From: Candidatus Palauibacter soopunensis
GTDB lineage: Bacteria; Gemmatimonadota; Gemmatimonadetes; Palauibacterales; Palauibacteraceae
Length of the DNA: 64,000 nt
Direction: 5' to 3'
NCBI RefSeq assembly: GCF_947581735.1
Contig: NZ_CANPVT010000008.1
Coordinates: forward strand, 124,001-188,000
Part shown: one piece after another, positions 16,670 through 25,679 of the stretch
Layout of the letters: each line of letters opens with the position of its first letter
Numbering within the stretch: the stretch's first letter is position 1
The notes under the pieces: model-generated
Databases searched by the model: none
Told to the model about the DNA's origin: nothing
Seen by the model: only the letters and a program-made list of their open reading frames with translations
Position numbers and translations under genes: made by a program

Positions 16670-17146
16670 ATGGCCCGTTCCCGACGGTGTGATGGTCAAG
16701 TGAGTCCTCCCGAAGCTCCACGCCGAGGCGTGTCCCGAGAAGAGTTGCGTCGCGCCCTGGAAGCCGGTGGACACCGGTTTACGACCCAGCGCGCGGCCGT
16801 GTATCGCGTGCTCTCCGGCACGTCCTCGCACCCGACCGCGGACGACGTCTTCACCTCGGTGCGCGAGCGGATTCCCGACATCAGTCTCGCCACGGTCTAC
16901 AAGGCGCTCGAGGCGTTCGTGACCTGCGGGGTCGCGCGCAAACTCTCGCTCGGCGTAGGTCCGGCGCGCTACGACGGCCGAACCGATGATCACGAACATA
17001 TCCGCTGTCTCTCCTGCGGCCGCGTGCAGGATATCGAAGGCCTGCGTCCGCGCGACTGGATGGAGGGTCTGGCCGAAATGACGCCGTTCAATGTCGTCGG
17101 CTACCGGCTCGAGCTGGAGGGCTACTGCCCCGACTGCCTGCACTGA
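16670..17146 (+). CDS. Fur-family metal/peroxide-responsive repressor
   Basis: A 158-residue Fur/PerR/Zur family regulator. The winged helix (about 20-95) includes HRFTTQRAAVYRVL and SLATVYKALEAF. The dimerisation domain contains the metal-site segment DDHEHIRCLSCGRV, and the C-terminal C-P-D-C completes the structural zinc site of four cysteines. ATG 16670 has GAAGG seven nt upstream. It might be Fur or PerR; the residues that separate them are not decisive here. Its TGA overlaps a CTG that appears to start the agmatinase-family gene. Confidence 0.9.
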   Translation: MARSRRCDGQVSPPEAPRRGVSREELRRALEAGGHRFTTQRAAVYRVLSGTSSHPTADDVFTSVRERIPDISLATVYKALEAFVTCGVARKLSLGVGPARYDGRTDDHEHIRCLSCGRVQDIEGLRPRDWMEGLAEMTPFNVVGYRLELEGYCPDCLH

Positions 17147-18087
17147 ACGAGGCTGATCTGCCCCGCACCCTCACGGGGCACGCCTGGACGGATCGCCACA
17201 ACTTCCTCGATCTCCCGCCCGAACTGTGCCGTTGGGAAACGGCGGGCGCCGTCATCCTCCCCATCCCCTACGAGGCGACGACGAGCTGGGGGACGGGTAC
17301 GCGCGACGGTCCGGCCGCGATCATCGAGGCGTCGCGCTACATCGAGTGGTATGACGAGGAACTCGACCGCGAGCCGTACGAGGTCGGCGTGTGCACGCTC
17401 CCGTCCATAGACCTCGGCACGGCCGGGCCCGAGCCCGCGATCACGAGGCTGCGGGCCCTGTACGACGATCTGCTCGAGGCCGCGGGGGACCGGTTCGTCA
17501 TCGGACTGGGCGGAGAACATTCGATTTCCAGCGCTCCGGCCATCGCGTGGGCGGAGCGACTCGATGGCGACGTCACGATTCTTCAGTTCGACGCGCACAC
17601 CGACCTCAGGGATCGCCACCACGACTCTCCGTGGAATCATGCCTGCGTCATGCGCCGGGTACTCGAGCACCGGTCGAGCGGCGCGAACCGGGGAAACGCG
17701 GCGGATATCGTGGCGGTCGGGATCCGCGCGCTCACGCGGGAGGAGCGGGACGTCATCCGCGAACACGGGATCGAAGTCGTGTTCGCGCATGAGATGCGCC
17801 GGCCGGGCTGGATCGAGCGGGCGGTGGAGGCGCTGGGGGAGAACGTCTACATCACGTTCGACGTGGACTTCTTCGATCCGTCGCTGATGCCGGCCACCGG
17901 CACGCCGGAACCCGGGGGTGGAAGCTGGTGGGACGCACTGGATCTGCTCTCCCGGGTCTTCGGCGAGCGCAACGTGGTGGGCGCGGACATCGTGGAACTC
18001 GCCCCCCGGCGGGGCGAGGAGGCCTCGGCCTTCACCGCGGCGAAGCTCGCCTACAAGATGATCGGGTTCTGGTCGGAGTACCGGTAA
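17143..18087 (+). CDS. speB: Agmatinase/arginase-family ureohydrolase with apparent CTG start
   Basis: A ureohydrolase that most likely converts agmatine to putrescine. Using CTG 17143 it has 314 residues. The binuclear Mn site is complete: H126 in GGEHS, D150-A-H152-T-D154, and D240-V-D242. Conserved N-terminal sequence (ILPIPYEATTSWGTGTRDGP) lies upstream of the first in-frame GTG (17389), and between the last upstream stop (16987) and 17389 the frame has no ATG, GTG or TTG. The gene must therefore start at a rare codon, and CTG 17143 overlaps the fur stop as CTGA. A sequencing error is the other explanation. The arginase branch is possible, so the gene symbol is tentative. Confidence 0.82.
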   Translation: MNEADLPRTLTGHAWTDRHNFLDLPPELCRWETAGAVILPIPYEATTSWGTGTRDGPAAIIEASRYIEWYDEELDREPYEVGVCTLPSIDLGTAGPEPAITRLRALYDDLLEAAGDRFVIGLGGEHSISSAPAIAWAERLDGDVTILQFDAHTDLRDRHHDSPWNHACVMRRVLEHRSSGANRGNAADIVAVGIRALTREERDVIREHGIEVVFAHEMRRPGWIERAVEALGENVYITFDVDFFDPSLMPATGTPEPGGGSWWDALDLLSRVFGERNVVGADIVELAPRRGEEASAFTAAKLAYKMIGFWSEYR

Positions 18088-18106
18088 CCGGGGGTCGCCG
18101 CCGCGG

Positions 18107-19888
18107 TCAGGCGCTCGCGACGCGCCGTTGCTCGATGCGCTCGAGTTCCTCGGCCACGAGCTGGCGGCGAAGCAGGCGCGCGTAGACGCCGTCGGCCGCG
18201 ATCAGATCTTCATGGTTGCCGCGCTCGACGAGGCGTCCTTCGTCGAGGACCAGGATCACGTCGACAGTGCGCACCGCCGACACGCGGTGAGAGACGATGA
18301 TGGAGGTGCGCCCGGACATGTATTCGCGCAGCGCCCCCAGGATCGCGGTTTCCGTCTCCGAATCCACGGCCGACAGGGCGTCGTCCAGGATGAGGACGGG
18401 CGCATCGCGGTGGACCGCCCGGGCCAGCGTGGCTCGCTGCTTCTGTCCGCCCGAGAGGTTGATGCCGCGCTCGCCCAGGCGCGTGTCGATCCCGTCGGGA
18501 AGGATGGCCAGCGTCTTCTCCAGTTGCGAGACGGCGAGCGCGCTGCGGAGTTCGTCCGAGACCGGCTCTCCCGCGTCCTTCCCTCCGCGCTGGAGTTCGA
18601 TGTTCATCCTCAGCCGCATGCTGAACAGGAACGGCTCCTGTGGCACGAAGGCCATCGAATCGCGCAGCGAACCGAGGTCGAGTTCCCGGATATCCACGCC
18701 ATCCAGACGAATCGTCCCCGCCGTCACGTCGTAGAGACGGGGGATGAGCGCGGCCAAGGTGGACTTGCCGCTCGCGGTTGCGCCGACAATGGCGACCGTC
18801 TGCCCGGGTTCGATTCGGAAGGAGATGTCCCGCAGCACATCGCGCTCAGTCCCCGGATAGCGGAAGGAAACGTCGTCGAACTCCAGCGCGCCCCGCACCG
18901 ACGTGAGCGAGACCGGCGACTCCGGGTCCCGGACAGCGGGCACGATATCGAACAGTTCGTTGAGGCGGCCCATCGAGGCGGCGCCGCGCTGGAAGAGGTT
19001 CGTGACCCAGCCGAGCGCGATCATGGGCCACATCAGCATCGTGAGGTAGAAGGAGAAGGCGACGAAATCGCCGAGGGTGATGGTGCCGCGGACGACCTGT
19101 CCGCCCCCGAACCACAGTACGACGACCGCGCCGACGCCCGCGAAGAACATGAGTGACGGATGGAACAGCCCCCACACGCGGGCGAGGGAGAGATTGCGCG
19201 ATTTGTAGTCCCGGTTGAGGGTCTCGAAACGTCGGGTCTGAGCCTCCTCCCGCACGTACGCCTTCACGATGCGGGTCCCCGCCAGATTCTCCTGGGCGAA
19301 GTTGGAGATCTCCGAGAACTGGGCCTGGATTCTCTCGAAGCGCTCATGAATCTGTCGGCCGAAGATGAACACGATGGGGGGGAGGACGACCATCGGGATC
19401 ATCGCCCAGAGCGTGAGCATGGGATCGATCCAGATCATGAGCCCGAGCGCCAGCGTCGCGACGGTGGCCGTGTTCACCGCGTACATGATCGCAGGGCCGG
19501 CGACCATGCGGACCGCCTGGACGTCGTTCGTCGAGCGGCTCACGAGGTCGCCCGTGCGCCAGGCGTCGAAGAACTGCGGCGGGAGCCTGAGGAGGTGCGC
19601 GAAGAGGGCGCTCCGGATATCCGTCTCCATGCGGCGGCTCAGCCCGTTGAGGAGCTTGCGCATCCAGAATCTCGTCGCGCCGGCGACGACGGAAATCGCC
19701 GTGAGCACGAGAGCATAGCGCAGGATGAGGTCGGACCGGAGTTCCCTTTCCAGCGCGTCGACCGCCATCTTGAGCACCCATGGGCCCGCGACCGTGAACA
19801 GGTTGCTCACGATCACGAGCGTAAGCCCGGCCGCAATACCCAGGCGGTACGGGCGGAAGTAGGGTAGCAGCGCTCTGAGCGATCTCAA
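18107..19888 (-). CDS. ABC exporter half-transporter, MdlA/MsbA-like
   Basis: A 593-residue fused membrane/ATPase half-exporter. Six membrane helices occupy residues about 1-300 (ABC_membrane). The nucleotide-binding domain holds Walker A GATASGKST, the Q-loop (FVPQEP), the signature LSGGQKQR and Walker B LILDDALSAVD. Walker B ends in Asp where most ABC ATPases have the catalytic Glu, as in MdlA/YheI-type subunits that pair with a second subunit. The TTG start at 19888 has GGAGA five nt before it; an in-frame ATG at 19978 is less likely. No partner subunit is adjacent. The substrate may be lipid or drug-like. Confidence 0.87.
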   Translation of the reverse strand: MRSLRALLPYFRPYRLGIAAGLTLVIVSNLFTVAGPWVLKMAVDALERELRSDLILRYALVLTAISVVAGATRFWMRKLLNGLSRRMETDIRSALFAHLLRLPPQFFDAWRTGDLVSRSTNDVQAVRMVAGPAIMYAVNTATVATLALGLMIWIDPMLTLWAMIPMVVLPPIVFIFGRQIHERFERIQAQFSEISNFAQENLAGTRIVKAYVREEAQTRRFETLNRDYKSRNLSLARVWGLFHPSLMFFAGVGAVVVLWFGGGQVVRGTITLGDFVAFSFYLTMLMWPMIALGWVTNLFQRGAASMGRLNELFDIVPAVRDPESPVSLTSVRGALEFDDVSFRYPGTERDVLRDISFRIEPGQTVAIVGATASGKSTLAALIPRLYDVTAGTIRLDGVDIRELDLGSLRDSMAFVPQEPFLFSMRLRMNIELQRGGKDAGEPVSDELRSALAVSQLEKTLAILPDGIDTRLGERGINLSGGQKQRATLARAVHRDAPVLILDDALSAVDSETETAILGALREYMSGRTSIIVSHRVSAVRTVDVILVLDEGRLVERGNHEDLIAADGVYARLLRRQLVAEELERIEQRRVASA

Positions 19889-19991
19889 GATGTCTCCGCG
19901 GGAGTCGGCCGGGCGTTTATTTTGCGGGAGCGCACCGTTCGAACGTATGCGCGGGTTGAAGGCCGTACAACGACACACGGGAAGGAACAGG

Positions 19992-20750
19992 ATGGAACGG
20001 ACGACGTCAGCGATGCTCGTCGCGCTCGTTGCGATGACCCCGATGGTCTTGGGCTGCGCGCCGGAAATCGGCCCGGGAGCGGCGGGGAGCGGGGACGCGA
20101 ACGAGGCGACGGCGGAGAGTGCGGTGCCCGCTTCGCCCGTGCGGCGAACGCCGGCTCCGCCCGTGGCCGGGAGGGCGGTGGCCGAGCCGGGCGGCGCGCC
20201 CGAAATGACGTATACGATGGTGACGGTTCAGACCGGCGCGGAGCTGGAGGTGGAACTCCTGGATCCGATCCGGCCGGCCGACCTTCGGCCTGGGGACGCC
20301 TTGAAGTTCGGCGTGACGCGGCCCTTGATCGAGAACCAGATGGTCATGGTGCCACTGAACTCGCTGATCAATGGTGAGATCACCGCGGTCGAGGCCGCGG
20401 CTGAGGGCGGGGACGACGATGAAGCCGCCGAGGCCGGCGAACGCGTGATGGTGAAAGTCCGCTTCGTCGATGTCTTCTTCAACGGCGAAGCCTGGCCCAT
20501 ATCGGCGTCCGTGGTGGAGATCCTGCGGGGGCCGGGAGGCGGCGCGGCGGCCGCAGGGGTGGCCCGCACGAATCTGGGCCGCGTCCTCGCCGGTGGCCGC
20601 CAGGGCGCGGTCACGGGCGCCGCGGCAGGAGCCGTGAGGGGTTCTGCCATCCTCCTCGCGGCCGACGAGGCGGAGCCGGCACTGCCGGTCGGGACGATCC
20701 TCCGGCTGCGGCTGGACGAGCCCCTGGTGTTTGGACTCCCGAACATCTGA
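19992..20750 (+). CDS. Lipoprotein of unknown function
   Basis: A 252-residue lipoprotein. ATG 19992 has a GGAACAGG site, and the signal peptide ends at VLGC-A. A low-complexity Ala/Pro linker (about 25-65) precedes a beta-rich domain (about 70-180; TMVTVQTGAELEVELLDPIR ... LINGEITAVEAAA ... VKVRFVDVFFNGEAWPI). It ends with a Gly/Ala-rich stretch (GGRQGAVTGAAAGAVRG) like the glycine-zipper segments of envelope proteins, then a last pair of strands. The function is unknown. It is divergent from the ABC exporter gene. Confidence 0.55.
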   Translation: MERTTSAMLVALVAMTPMVLGCAPEIGPGAAGSGDANEATAESAVPASPVRRTPAPPVAGRAVAEPGGAPEMTYTMVTVQTGAELEVELLDPIRPADLRPGDALKFGVTRPLIENQMVMVPLNSLINGEITAVEAAAEGGDDDEAAEAGERVMVKVRFVDVFFNGEAWPISASVVEILRGPGGGAAAAGVARTNLGRVLAGGRQGAVTGAAAGAVRGSAILLAADEAEPALPVGTILRLRLDEPLVFGLPNI

Positions 20751-20782
20751 GGACGGAAGCCCACGCCGGCGTGCGCGCCCTG

Positions 20783-21505
20783 TCAGACGCCGATTCTCGG
20801 ACACTCGGATTCGAGAGGGCATTCCCCGCAGCGCGGGGCTCTGGCGAGGCAGAGCGAACGGCCGAACGTGATGAGCAGCATGTGCATGCGGAAGCGCTCG
20901 GAAGGAGCGACGATCCGCGAGAGGGCGGTGTAGGTCAGGTCGGCCGACGCTCGCGGCGGAACCCATGCGAGGCGCCGTGCGATCCGGAGGACATGCGTAT
21001 CGACCGGGAGCACGGGCCGGCGGAGCGAGAAGCAGAGCACGCACGCGGCCGTTTTTACCCCGACTCCCCGGAAGGTCGTGAGATAGGCGATCGCCTCCTC
21101 ATCGCTCATCTCCTCGAGGTGGTCGAGCGAGATCCGCCCCACCTCGGCCCGGAGCCGCTCGAGAGCGGCGTGGATGGCCGGCGCCTTCTGGTTTGCGAGG
21201 CCGGCGACGCGCACCGCGTCTTCCAGTTCGGCCGGCGGAGCTCCAAGCACGGCTTCCCACGAGATCGGCCCGGCCGGAGATGCTCGGTCCGCCGTCTCGC
21301 CGGCTTCCTCGGCCGGATACCGCGCCGCAAGAGTTCGCCAGGCGCGATCCCGATTCTCGTCGGTCGTCGACTGGCTGAGGATCGTGAGGACGAGTTCGTC
21401 CAGAGGGGCGAGGCGAGGCTTGTCGGGGACGGGAAAGCGGTCGGAAAGACGCCCGAGGACGAGGTCGGTCGCCGGACTCGGCGTCGTCTGAGGACCCGAA
21501 CTCAC
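20783..21505 (-). CDS. nth: Endonuclease III, DNA glycosylase/AP lyase
   Basis: A 240-residue HhH-GPD base-excision repair enzyme that removes oxidised pyrimidines. The helix-hairpin-helix FRGVGVKTA carries the catalytic Lys, and the general-acid Asp lies in LPVDTHVLR. The C-terminal [4Fe-4S] loop keeps the C-x6-C-x2-C-x5-C spacing (CLARAPRC, GEC, PLESEC). The start is GTG 21505. It converges with the lipoprotein gene, and the 32-nt gap holds a perfect 12-nt palindrome, CACGCCGGCGTG (20762-20773). Confidence 0.92.
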   Translation of the reverse strand: MSSGPQTTPSPATDLVLGRLSDRFPVPDKPRLAPLDELVLTILSQSTTDENRDRAWRTLAARYPAEEAGETADRASPAGPISWEAVLGAPPAELEDAVRVAGLANQKAPAIHAALERLRAEVGRISLDHLEEMSDEEAIAYLTTFRGVGVKTAACVLCFSLRRPVLPVDTHVLRIARRLAWVPPRASADLTYTALSRIVAPSERFRMHMLLITFGRSLCLARAPRCGECPLESECPRIGV

Positions 21506-21655
21506 GTGGCGCGTCTCTCCTTTTCGAACGGTGTGACTCCCGCCCCCCGGGCGAACCCTCTACGTTTGCGCCCGACAGTCCGTGGCAGAACACAATACGT
21601 ACCCGGACGCCGCGAACTCCAGCAACGAGCCGCAGGGCTCCCGAGGACCTGACGC

Positions 21656-23098
21656 TTGGATCCCCGTCTAACCGAGGGGCGCAACCCTCGTACCCGCGCC
21701 ATCGATCGCGCGGACAGCGCGACGATCGTCCATACGATACAGGCGGAAGATCGCGCGGTGCCGGAGGCCGTCGCCTCGCAGGCCGATGCGCTTGCACGCG
21801 TCATCGATGATGTCGTGGAGCGCTTCCGTCGCGGCGGACGTCTCGTCTACGTCGGCGCGGGGACGAGCGGCCGCCTCGGCGTGCTCGACGCGGCGGAGTG
21901 TCCGCCCACGTTCGGCGTCGACCCGGGCCTCGTGGAGGCGATCATTGCGGGCGGCTCCGGTGCGCTCGTGCGGAGCGCCGAGGGGGCGGAGGATTCCCGG
22001 CGGGGAGGAGCGGAGGCGGTGGGGGCGTTCGGCGTCTCGCCCGCGGACCTCGTGTTCGGGATCGCGACCTCGGGGACCACGCCGTACGTCCTCGGGGCGC
22101 TGGCGGAGGCGGCGTCGCGAGGAGCAGGGATCGGGTTTCTCGGCTGCACGGCACCGCCCGCGGAGGTCACGGAGGTGGCGGACCACCTCATCCTGCCGCT
22201 CGTGGGGCCCGAAGTCATCGCGGGTTCGACCCGCATGAAGGCGGGGACGGCGACGAAGCTCGTACTGAATACGATCACGACGGGGGCGATGATCCGCAGT
22301 GGCCGCGTGTTCGAGAATCTCATGGTCGACCTGCGGGCGCGATCCGCGAAGCTGGTCGACCGCGGGCTCCGCATTTTCGTCACGCTCACGGGCGCATCGC
22401 GCGAGGAGGCCCGCCGCGCTCTGATCCGCACGGGCGGCGCGGTGAAGACGGCGCTTGCAATGCACGCGTTGCGCGTCGACCGCGCCCTGGCCGAGCGATA
22501 TCTCGACTGCGCGGACGGCTTTCTGGGCCTCGCGGTCGAGCGCTTCGGCGGCCGGGAGCGTCCCTGCTACGGCGGCTACCCGGCCGCGCCGGGCTGGCCG
22601 GACGGCGCGACGCTGCTCGCGCGGCTGAGCGCCGCGCCGGATCGTCTCGTCGCCGCGCGCGCGGCCGGCGCCGCGGCCGAAGCGCAGGGGCAGCGCATCG
22701 CGGCGCGTCGAACCGCGTGGACGCCGGGCCAGCACGCCGCGCACCTGGCGGACTTCGAGCGGAGCGCCGTGCGGCCGCGGGTCGAGCGGTGGCTCGAGGC
22801 CGCCGACCCGAGCCGATCCCTCCCGGCATTCGAAGACTGGACCGCGGACGCCCCTCCGCCCGAACGCGGCTTCGAGATCGAGACCGCCGGTTTTTCCGCG
22901 GAGCGGGCCCGCACGGTGGCGGCCGTAGCCGATGACCCGGAGCCGGTCGCCGCGGTCCTCTCTCGTCGCGCCCGCGTCGGCTCCGAGACGTTGACCCTGT
23001 ATCAGTTTCTCCGAGGCGTCGCGCAGCACGACACCGCGCACGAAACGAGGCTGCGGGAGCGCGTGCACCCGGCATTGCTGGCGGAGGGGGGCGCGTGA
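21656..23098 (+). CDS. murQ: N-acetylmuramic acid 6-phosphate etherase fused to a DinB-like domain
   Basis: A 480-residue protein; MurQ alone is about 300. Residues 1-300 carry the full MurQ pattern: TEGRNPRT, VGAGTSGRLGVLDAAECPPTF, ATSGTTPYVLGA, GPEVIAGSTRMKAGTATK and VFENLMVD. This half converts MurNAc-6-P to GlcNAc-6-P and lactate. Residues about 315-475 look like a DinB_2 metal-binding four-helix domain: WTPGQHAAHLADFE supplies H360/H363, and LYQFLRGVAQHDTAH supplies H458 and H462. I know of no standard MurQ with this tail. The TTG start has GAGGA eight nt upstream. Its stop overlaps the anmK start (GTGA). Confidence 0.9.
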   Translation: MDPRLTEGRNPRTRAIDRADSATIVHTIQAEDRAVPEAVASQADALARVIDDVVERFRRGGRLVYVGAGTSGRLGVLDAAECPPTFGVDPGLVEAIIAGGSGALVRSAEGAEDSRRGGAEAVGAFGVSPADLVFGIATSGTTPYVLGALAEAASRGAGIGFLGCTAPPAEVTEVADHLILPLVGPEVIAGSTRMKAGTATKLVLNTITTGAMIRSGRVFENLMVDLRARSAKLVDRGLRIFVTLTGASREEARRALIRTGGAVKTALAMHALRVDRALAERYLDCADGFLGLAVERFGGRERPCYGGYPAAPGWPDGATLLARLSAAPDRLVAARAAGAAAEAQGQRIAARRTAWTPGQHAAHLADFERSAVRPRVERWLEAADPSRSLPAFEDWTADAPPPERGFEIETAGFSAERARTVAAVADDPEPVAAVLSRRARVGSETLTLYQFLRGVAQHDTAHETRLRERVHPALLAEGGA

Positions 23099-24222
23099 CC
23101 CTCTGGGTCGGTGTGATGTCCGGGACATCGCTGGACGGCATCGACGTCGCCGTCGTCGAGACGGCGGGTGACGGCGAGCAGCCGACGGACTGGCGCGTCG
23201 TCGCCTTCGAGACGGAGAGCTACGACAGCGCCGCGCGCGAACGGATCGCCATGGCCATCACCGCGGGGAGCGCCGCGGCGATCTGCGCGCTCGACTTCGA
23301 GCTGGGTGAGAGGATCGGCGCGGCCGTGAATCGGACGTTGGCTTCCGCCTCCCTCCTGCCGGCGGACATCGAAGCCATCGGCAGCCACGGCCAGACGGTA
23401 TGGCATGAGCCTCCCGCGGGCGACCGGAGCGGGTCGACGCTGCAACTCGGCCAGGCGGCGGTCATCGCCGAGCGCACCTCGTGTGCAGTCGTCTCGGACT
23501 TCCGCGTGCGGGACGTGGCGGCGGGCGGGGAAGGCGCGCCCCTCACGGCCTATACCGACTGGCTCCTCTTCCGCGCACGGGAATCGCGCGCGATCCAGAA
23601 CATCGGCGGAATCGGCAACGTGACGGCGCTCCCCGCCGAATCGAGTGAGGCGACGCCGCAGGCCTACGACACCGGCCCCGGGGTCGTGCTCATCGATGGC
23701 GCGGTCGAGTTCCTTACGGAGGGGCGATCCCGCTTCGACCTCGACGGAGGCATGGCGCGGCGCGGCGCGGTGAGCCAGGACGCCCTCTCCGATTGGCTGA
23801 GCGATCCCTTCTTCCGCCGGCCCCCGCCCCGGTCGACGGGACGCGAGCGCTTCTCGCAGGATCGCCTGCTCGAATGGCTGCGGAGACACGCCGCGCTTTC
23901 GCCCCGAGACACGATCGCCACCCTGACGGAACTCACCGCGCGCACGATCGCGGACGCCTACCGCTGGATCGAGGAGCCTCCGGCGGCGTGCTATCTCTGC
24001 GGCGGCGGAGCCCGGAACCCGGTTCTCGTATCGCGATTGGAGCGGCTGCTGGATCCCGTGCCCGTCCGCGATCTCTCCGCCCTCGGCCTCGACGCGGACG
24101 CCCGCGAGGCCGTGGCCTTCGCGCTCCTGGCGAGACAGCATGTCCTCGGGTATCCCGCCAACGCCCCGTGGGCCACCGGTGCGCGCGGTCCCCGCCTGCT
24201 CGGAGTGCGGACCGCCGCGTGA
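23095..24222 (+). CDS. anmK: Anhydro-N-acetylmuramic acid kinase
   Basis: A 375-residue ASKHA-fold kinase that opens and phosphorylates 1,6-anhydro-MurNAc to MurNAc-6-P, the MurQ substrate. The N-terminal GVMSGTSLDGIDVAVVE, then IGSHGQTVWHEP, FRVRDVAAGGEGAPL, NIGGIGNVTAL and YDTGPG are all AnmK signatures, and CGGGARNP lies near the C-terminus. The GTG start overlaps murQ by 4 nt, and its TGA overlaps the GTG of the nagZ-like gene. This is the core of the recycling operon. Confidence 0.95.
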   Translation: MTLWVGVMSGTSLDGIDVAVVETAGDGEQPTDWRVVAFETESYDSAARERIAMAITAGSAAAICALDFELGERIGAAVNRTLASASLLPADIEAIGSHGQTVWHEPPAGDRSGSTLQLGQAAVIAERTSCAVVSDFRVRDVAAGGEGAPLTAYTDWLLFRARESRAIQNIGGIGNVTALPAESSEATPQAYDTGPGVVLIDGAVEFLTEGRSRFDLDGGMARRGAVSQDALSDWLSDPFFRRPPPRSTGRERFSQDRLLEWLRRHAALSPRDTIATLTELTARTIADAYRWIEEPPAACYLCGGGARNPVLVSRLERLLDPVPVRDLSALGLDADAREAVAFALLARQHVLGYPANAPWATGARGPRLLGVRTAA

Positions 24223-25679
24223 TCCGGCCCGACGTGGACCCGGCCCGGGTCGTCATCGATGCGCTCCGGCTCGACCGCTGGTCGCCGGATGAGGTGGAGA
24301 GGCGCGCGGACCGGGCGCTCTCCCTCGGGGTGGGGGGCTTCATTCTGTTCGGCGGCGAAGCGGAACGCGTCGGTCGTCTGGTCGAACGGATCCGCGACGA
24401 CGCGGCGCGGCCGCTCTGGATCGGGGCGGATCTCGAGCGGGGCGCGGGTCAGCAGATCCGGGGTCTGATCGAGCTGCCGCCGCCCGCCGCTCTGGCGGCG
24501 CCACCGGATCCCGGCGCAGCCGTCGCCGCGGCGGGTCGTGTGACGGCCCGGGAAGCACTGTCCGTCGGGATCAACTGGGTCATCGCACCGGTGCTCGATC
24601 TGGATGCGGAACCTGACAACCCGATCATCGCCACGCGCAGTTTCGGCGCGGACCCGCGGCGTGTCGGAGAGCTGGGCGTCCGCTGGATCGACGCCTGCCA
24701 ATCCGCCGGAGCCGCGGCGTGTGCGAAACACTTCCCGGGCCACGGAAGGACGACCGAGGACTCGCATATCGGACTTCCCTCCATCGATGCCGCCGCCGAG
24801 CTTCTCGAGGAGGATCTCGCGCCTTTCTCCGCCGCCGCGGACCGGGTCGCAAGCGTGATGGTGGCGCACGTCGCCTATCCGGCACTCGGCGGCGAGCGGG
24901 CGGCGACGGTGGAGCCGAACATCGTCTCGGGACTTCTTCGCGGACGACTGGGCTTCGAAGGGGTCGTGACGACGGACGCCATGATCATGGGCGGCGCCGG
25001 CCCCGACGATGCGAGCGCCGCGGTCGAGGCGGTCGCCGCGGGCTGCGATCTCATCTGCTACCCGGCCGATGCCGGCGCGACCATCGCGTCGCTGGCGCGG
25101 GCCGCTCACGACGCGCGCTTTGCCGCCAGGCTCGAGGAGGCCGTGACCCGCTCGGCCCGTACGTGCCCGCCCTCCGCGCGGACGTCGCGGCCGGAGTTCG
25201 AGCCGGTCGCGTTCGCCCGGGACACGATCGTGGGGGATGCGGAGGTCCTGCGCGGCTGGACGCCGCGGACGCCGACGCGGGTCGTCGGAGTGTCGGACGA
25301 CCCCGATGTCGGGCCGCCGGCCGGCCGGGCGGGAGCGTTGGGCACGATCGTCGCCGACGAGCTGCGCGCGACCGGCTGGCGGATCACGGACCGCTCAGAT
25401 TGCGGGCAGTGCATCGTCGTGCTCGCCGCGACACCTCGCGGCTGGAAGGGCCGCGGCGCACCCGCGACGGAAGTCGTCGAGGAGACGCGCGCTCTCATCC
25501 GCTCCGCGCACCGCGGCCTCGTCGTGCTGCTCGGCCACCGCCGCTGGCTCGATGTGCTCGGCGTCCCCGGCATCTGCGCGTGGTCCACCGAGACGGTGAT
25601 GGAACGAGCCGCCGCGGACTGGATACGCTCCGCGGTCGGCGCGGCTGCGGGGACGCGGCTCGGCGGGGCGGACCGTTGA
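24219..25679 (+). CDS. nagZ: Glycoside hydrolase family 3, NagZ-like beta-N-acetylhexosaminidase
   Basis: A 486-residue GH3 enzyme that should split GlcNAc from anhydro-MurNAc or muropeptides. The catalytic loop KHFPGHGRTTEDSH is the NagZ signature (Asp-His dyad), and the nucleophile Asp lies in VVTTDAM. Residues about 345-486 form an added alpha/beta region resembling the GH3 C-terminal domain, which short Gram-negative NagZ (about 340 residues) lacks. No signal peptide is seen, so it acts in the cytoplasm, as expected for recycling of imported muropeptides. GTG 24219 and the TTGA overlap with the symporter gene place it inside the operon. Confidence 0.88.
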   Translation: MIRPDVDPARVVIDALRLDRWSPDEVERRADRALSLGVGGFILFGGEAERVGRLVERIRDDAARPLWIGADLERGAGQQIRGLIELPPPAALAAPPDPGAAVAAAGRVTAREALSVGINWVIAPVLDLDAEPDNPIIATRSFGADPRRVGELGVRWIDACQSAGAAACAKHFPGHGRTTEDSHIGLPSIDAAAELLEEDLAPFSAAADRVASVMVAHVAYPALGGERAATVEPNIVSGLLRGRLGFEGVVTTDAMIMGGAGPDDASAAVEAVAAGCDLICYPADAGATIASLARAAHDARFAARLEEAVTRSARTCPPSARTSRPEFEPVAFARDTIVGDAEVLRGWTPRTPTRVVGVSDDPDVGPPAGRAGALGTIVADELRATGWRITDRSDCGQCIVVLAATPRGWKGRGAPATEVVEETRALIRSAHRGLVVLLGHRRWLDVLGVPGICAWSTETVMERAAADWIRSAVGAAAGTRLGGADR

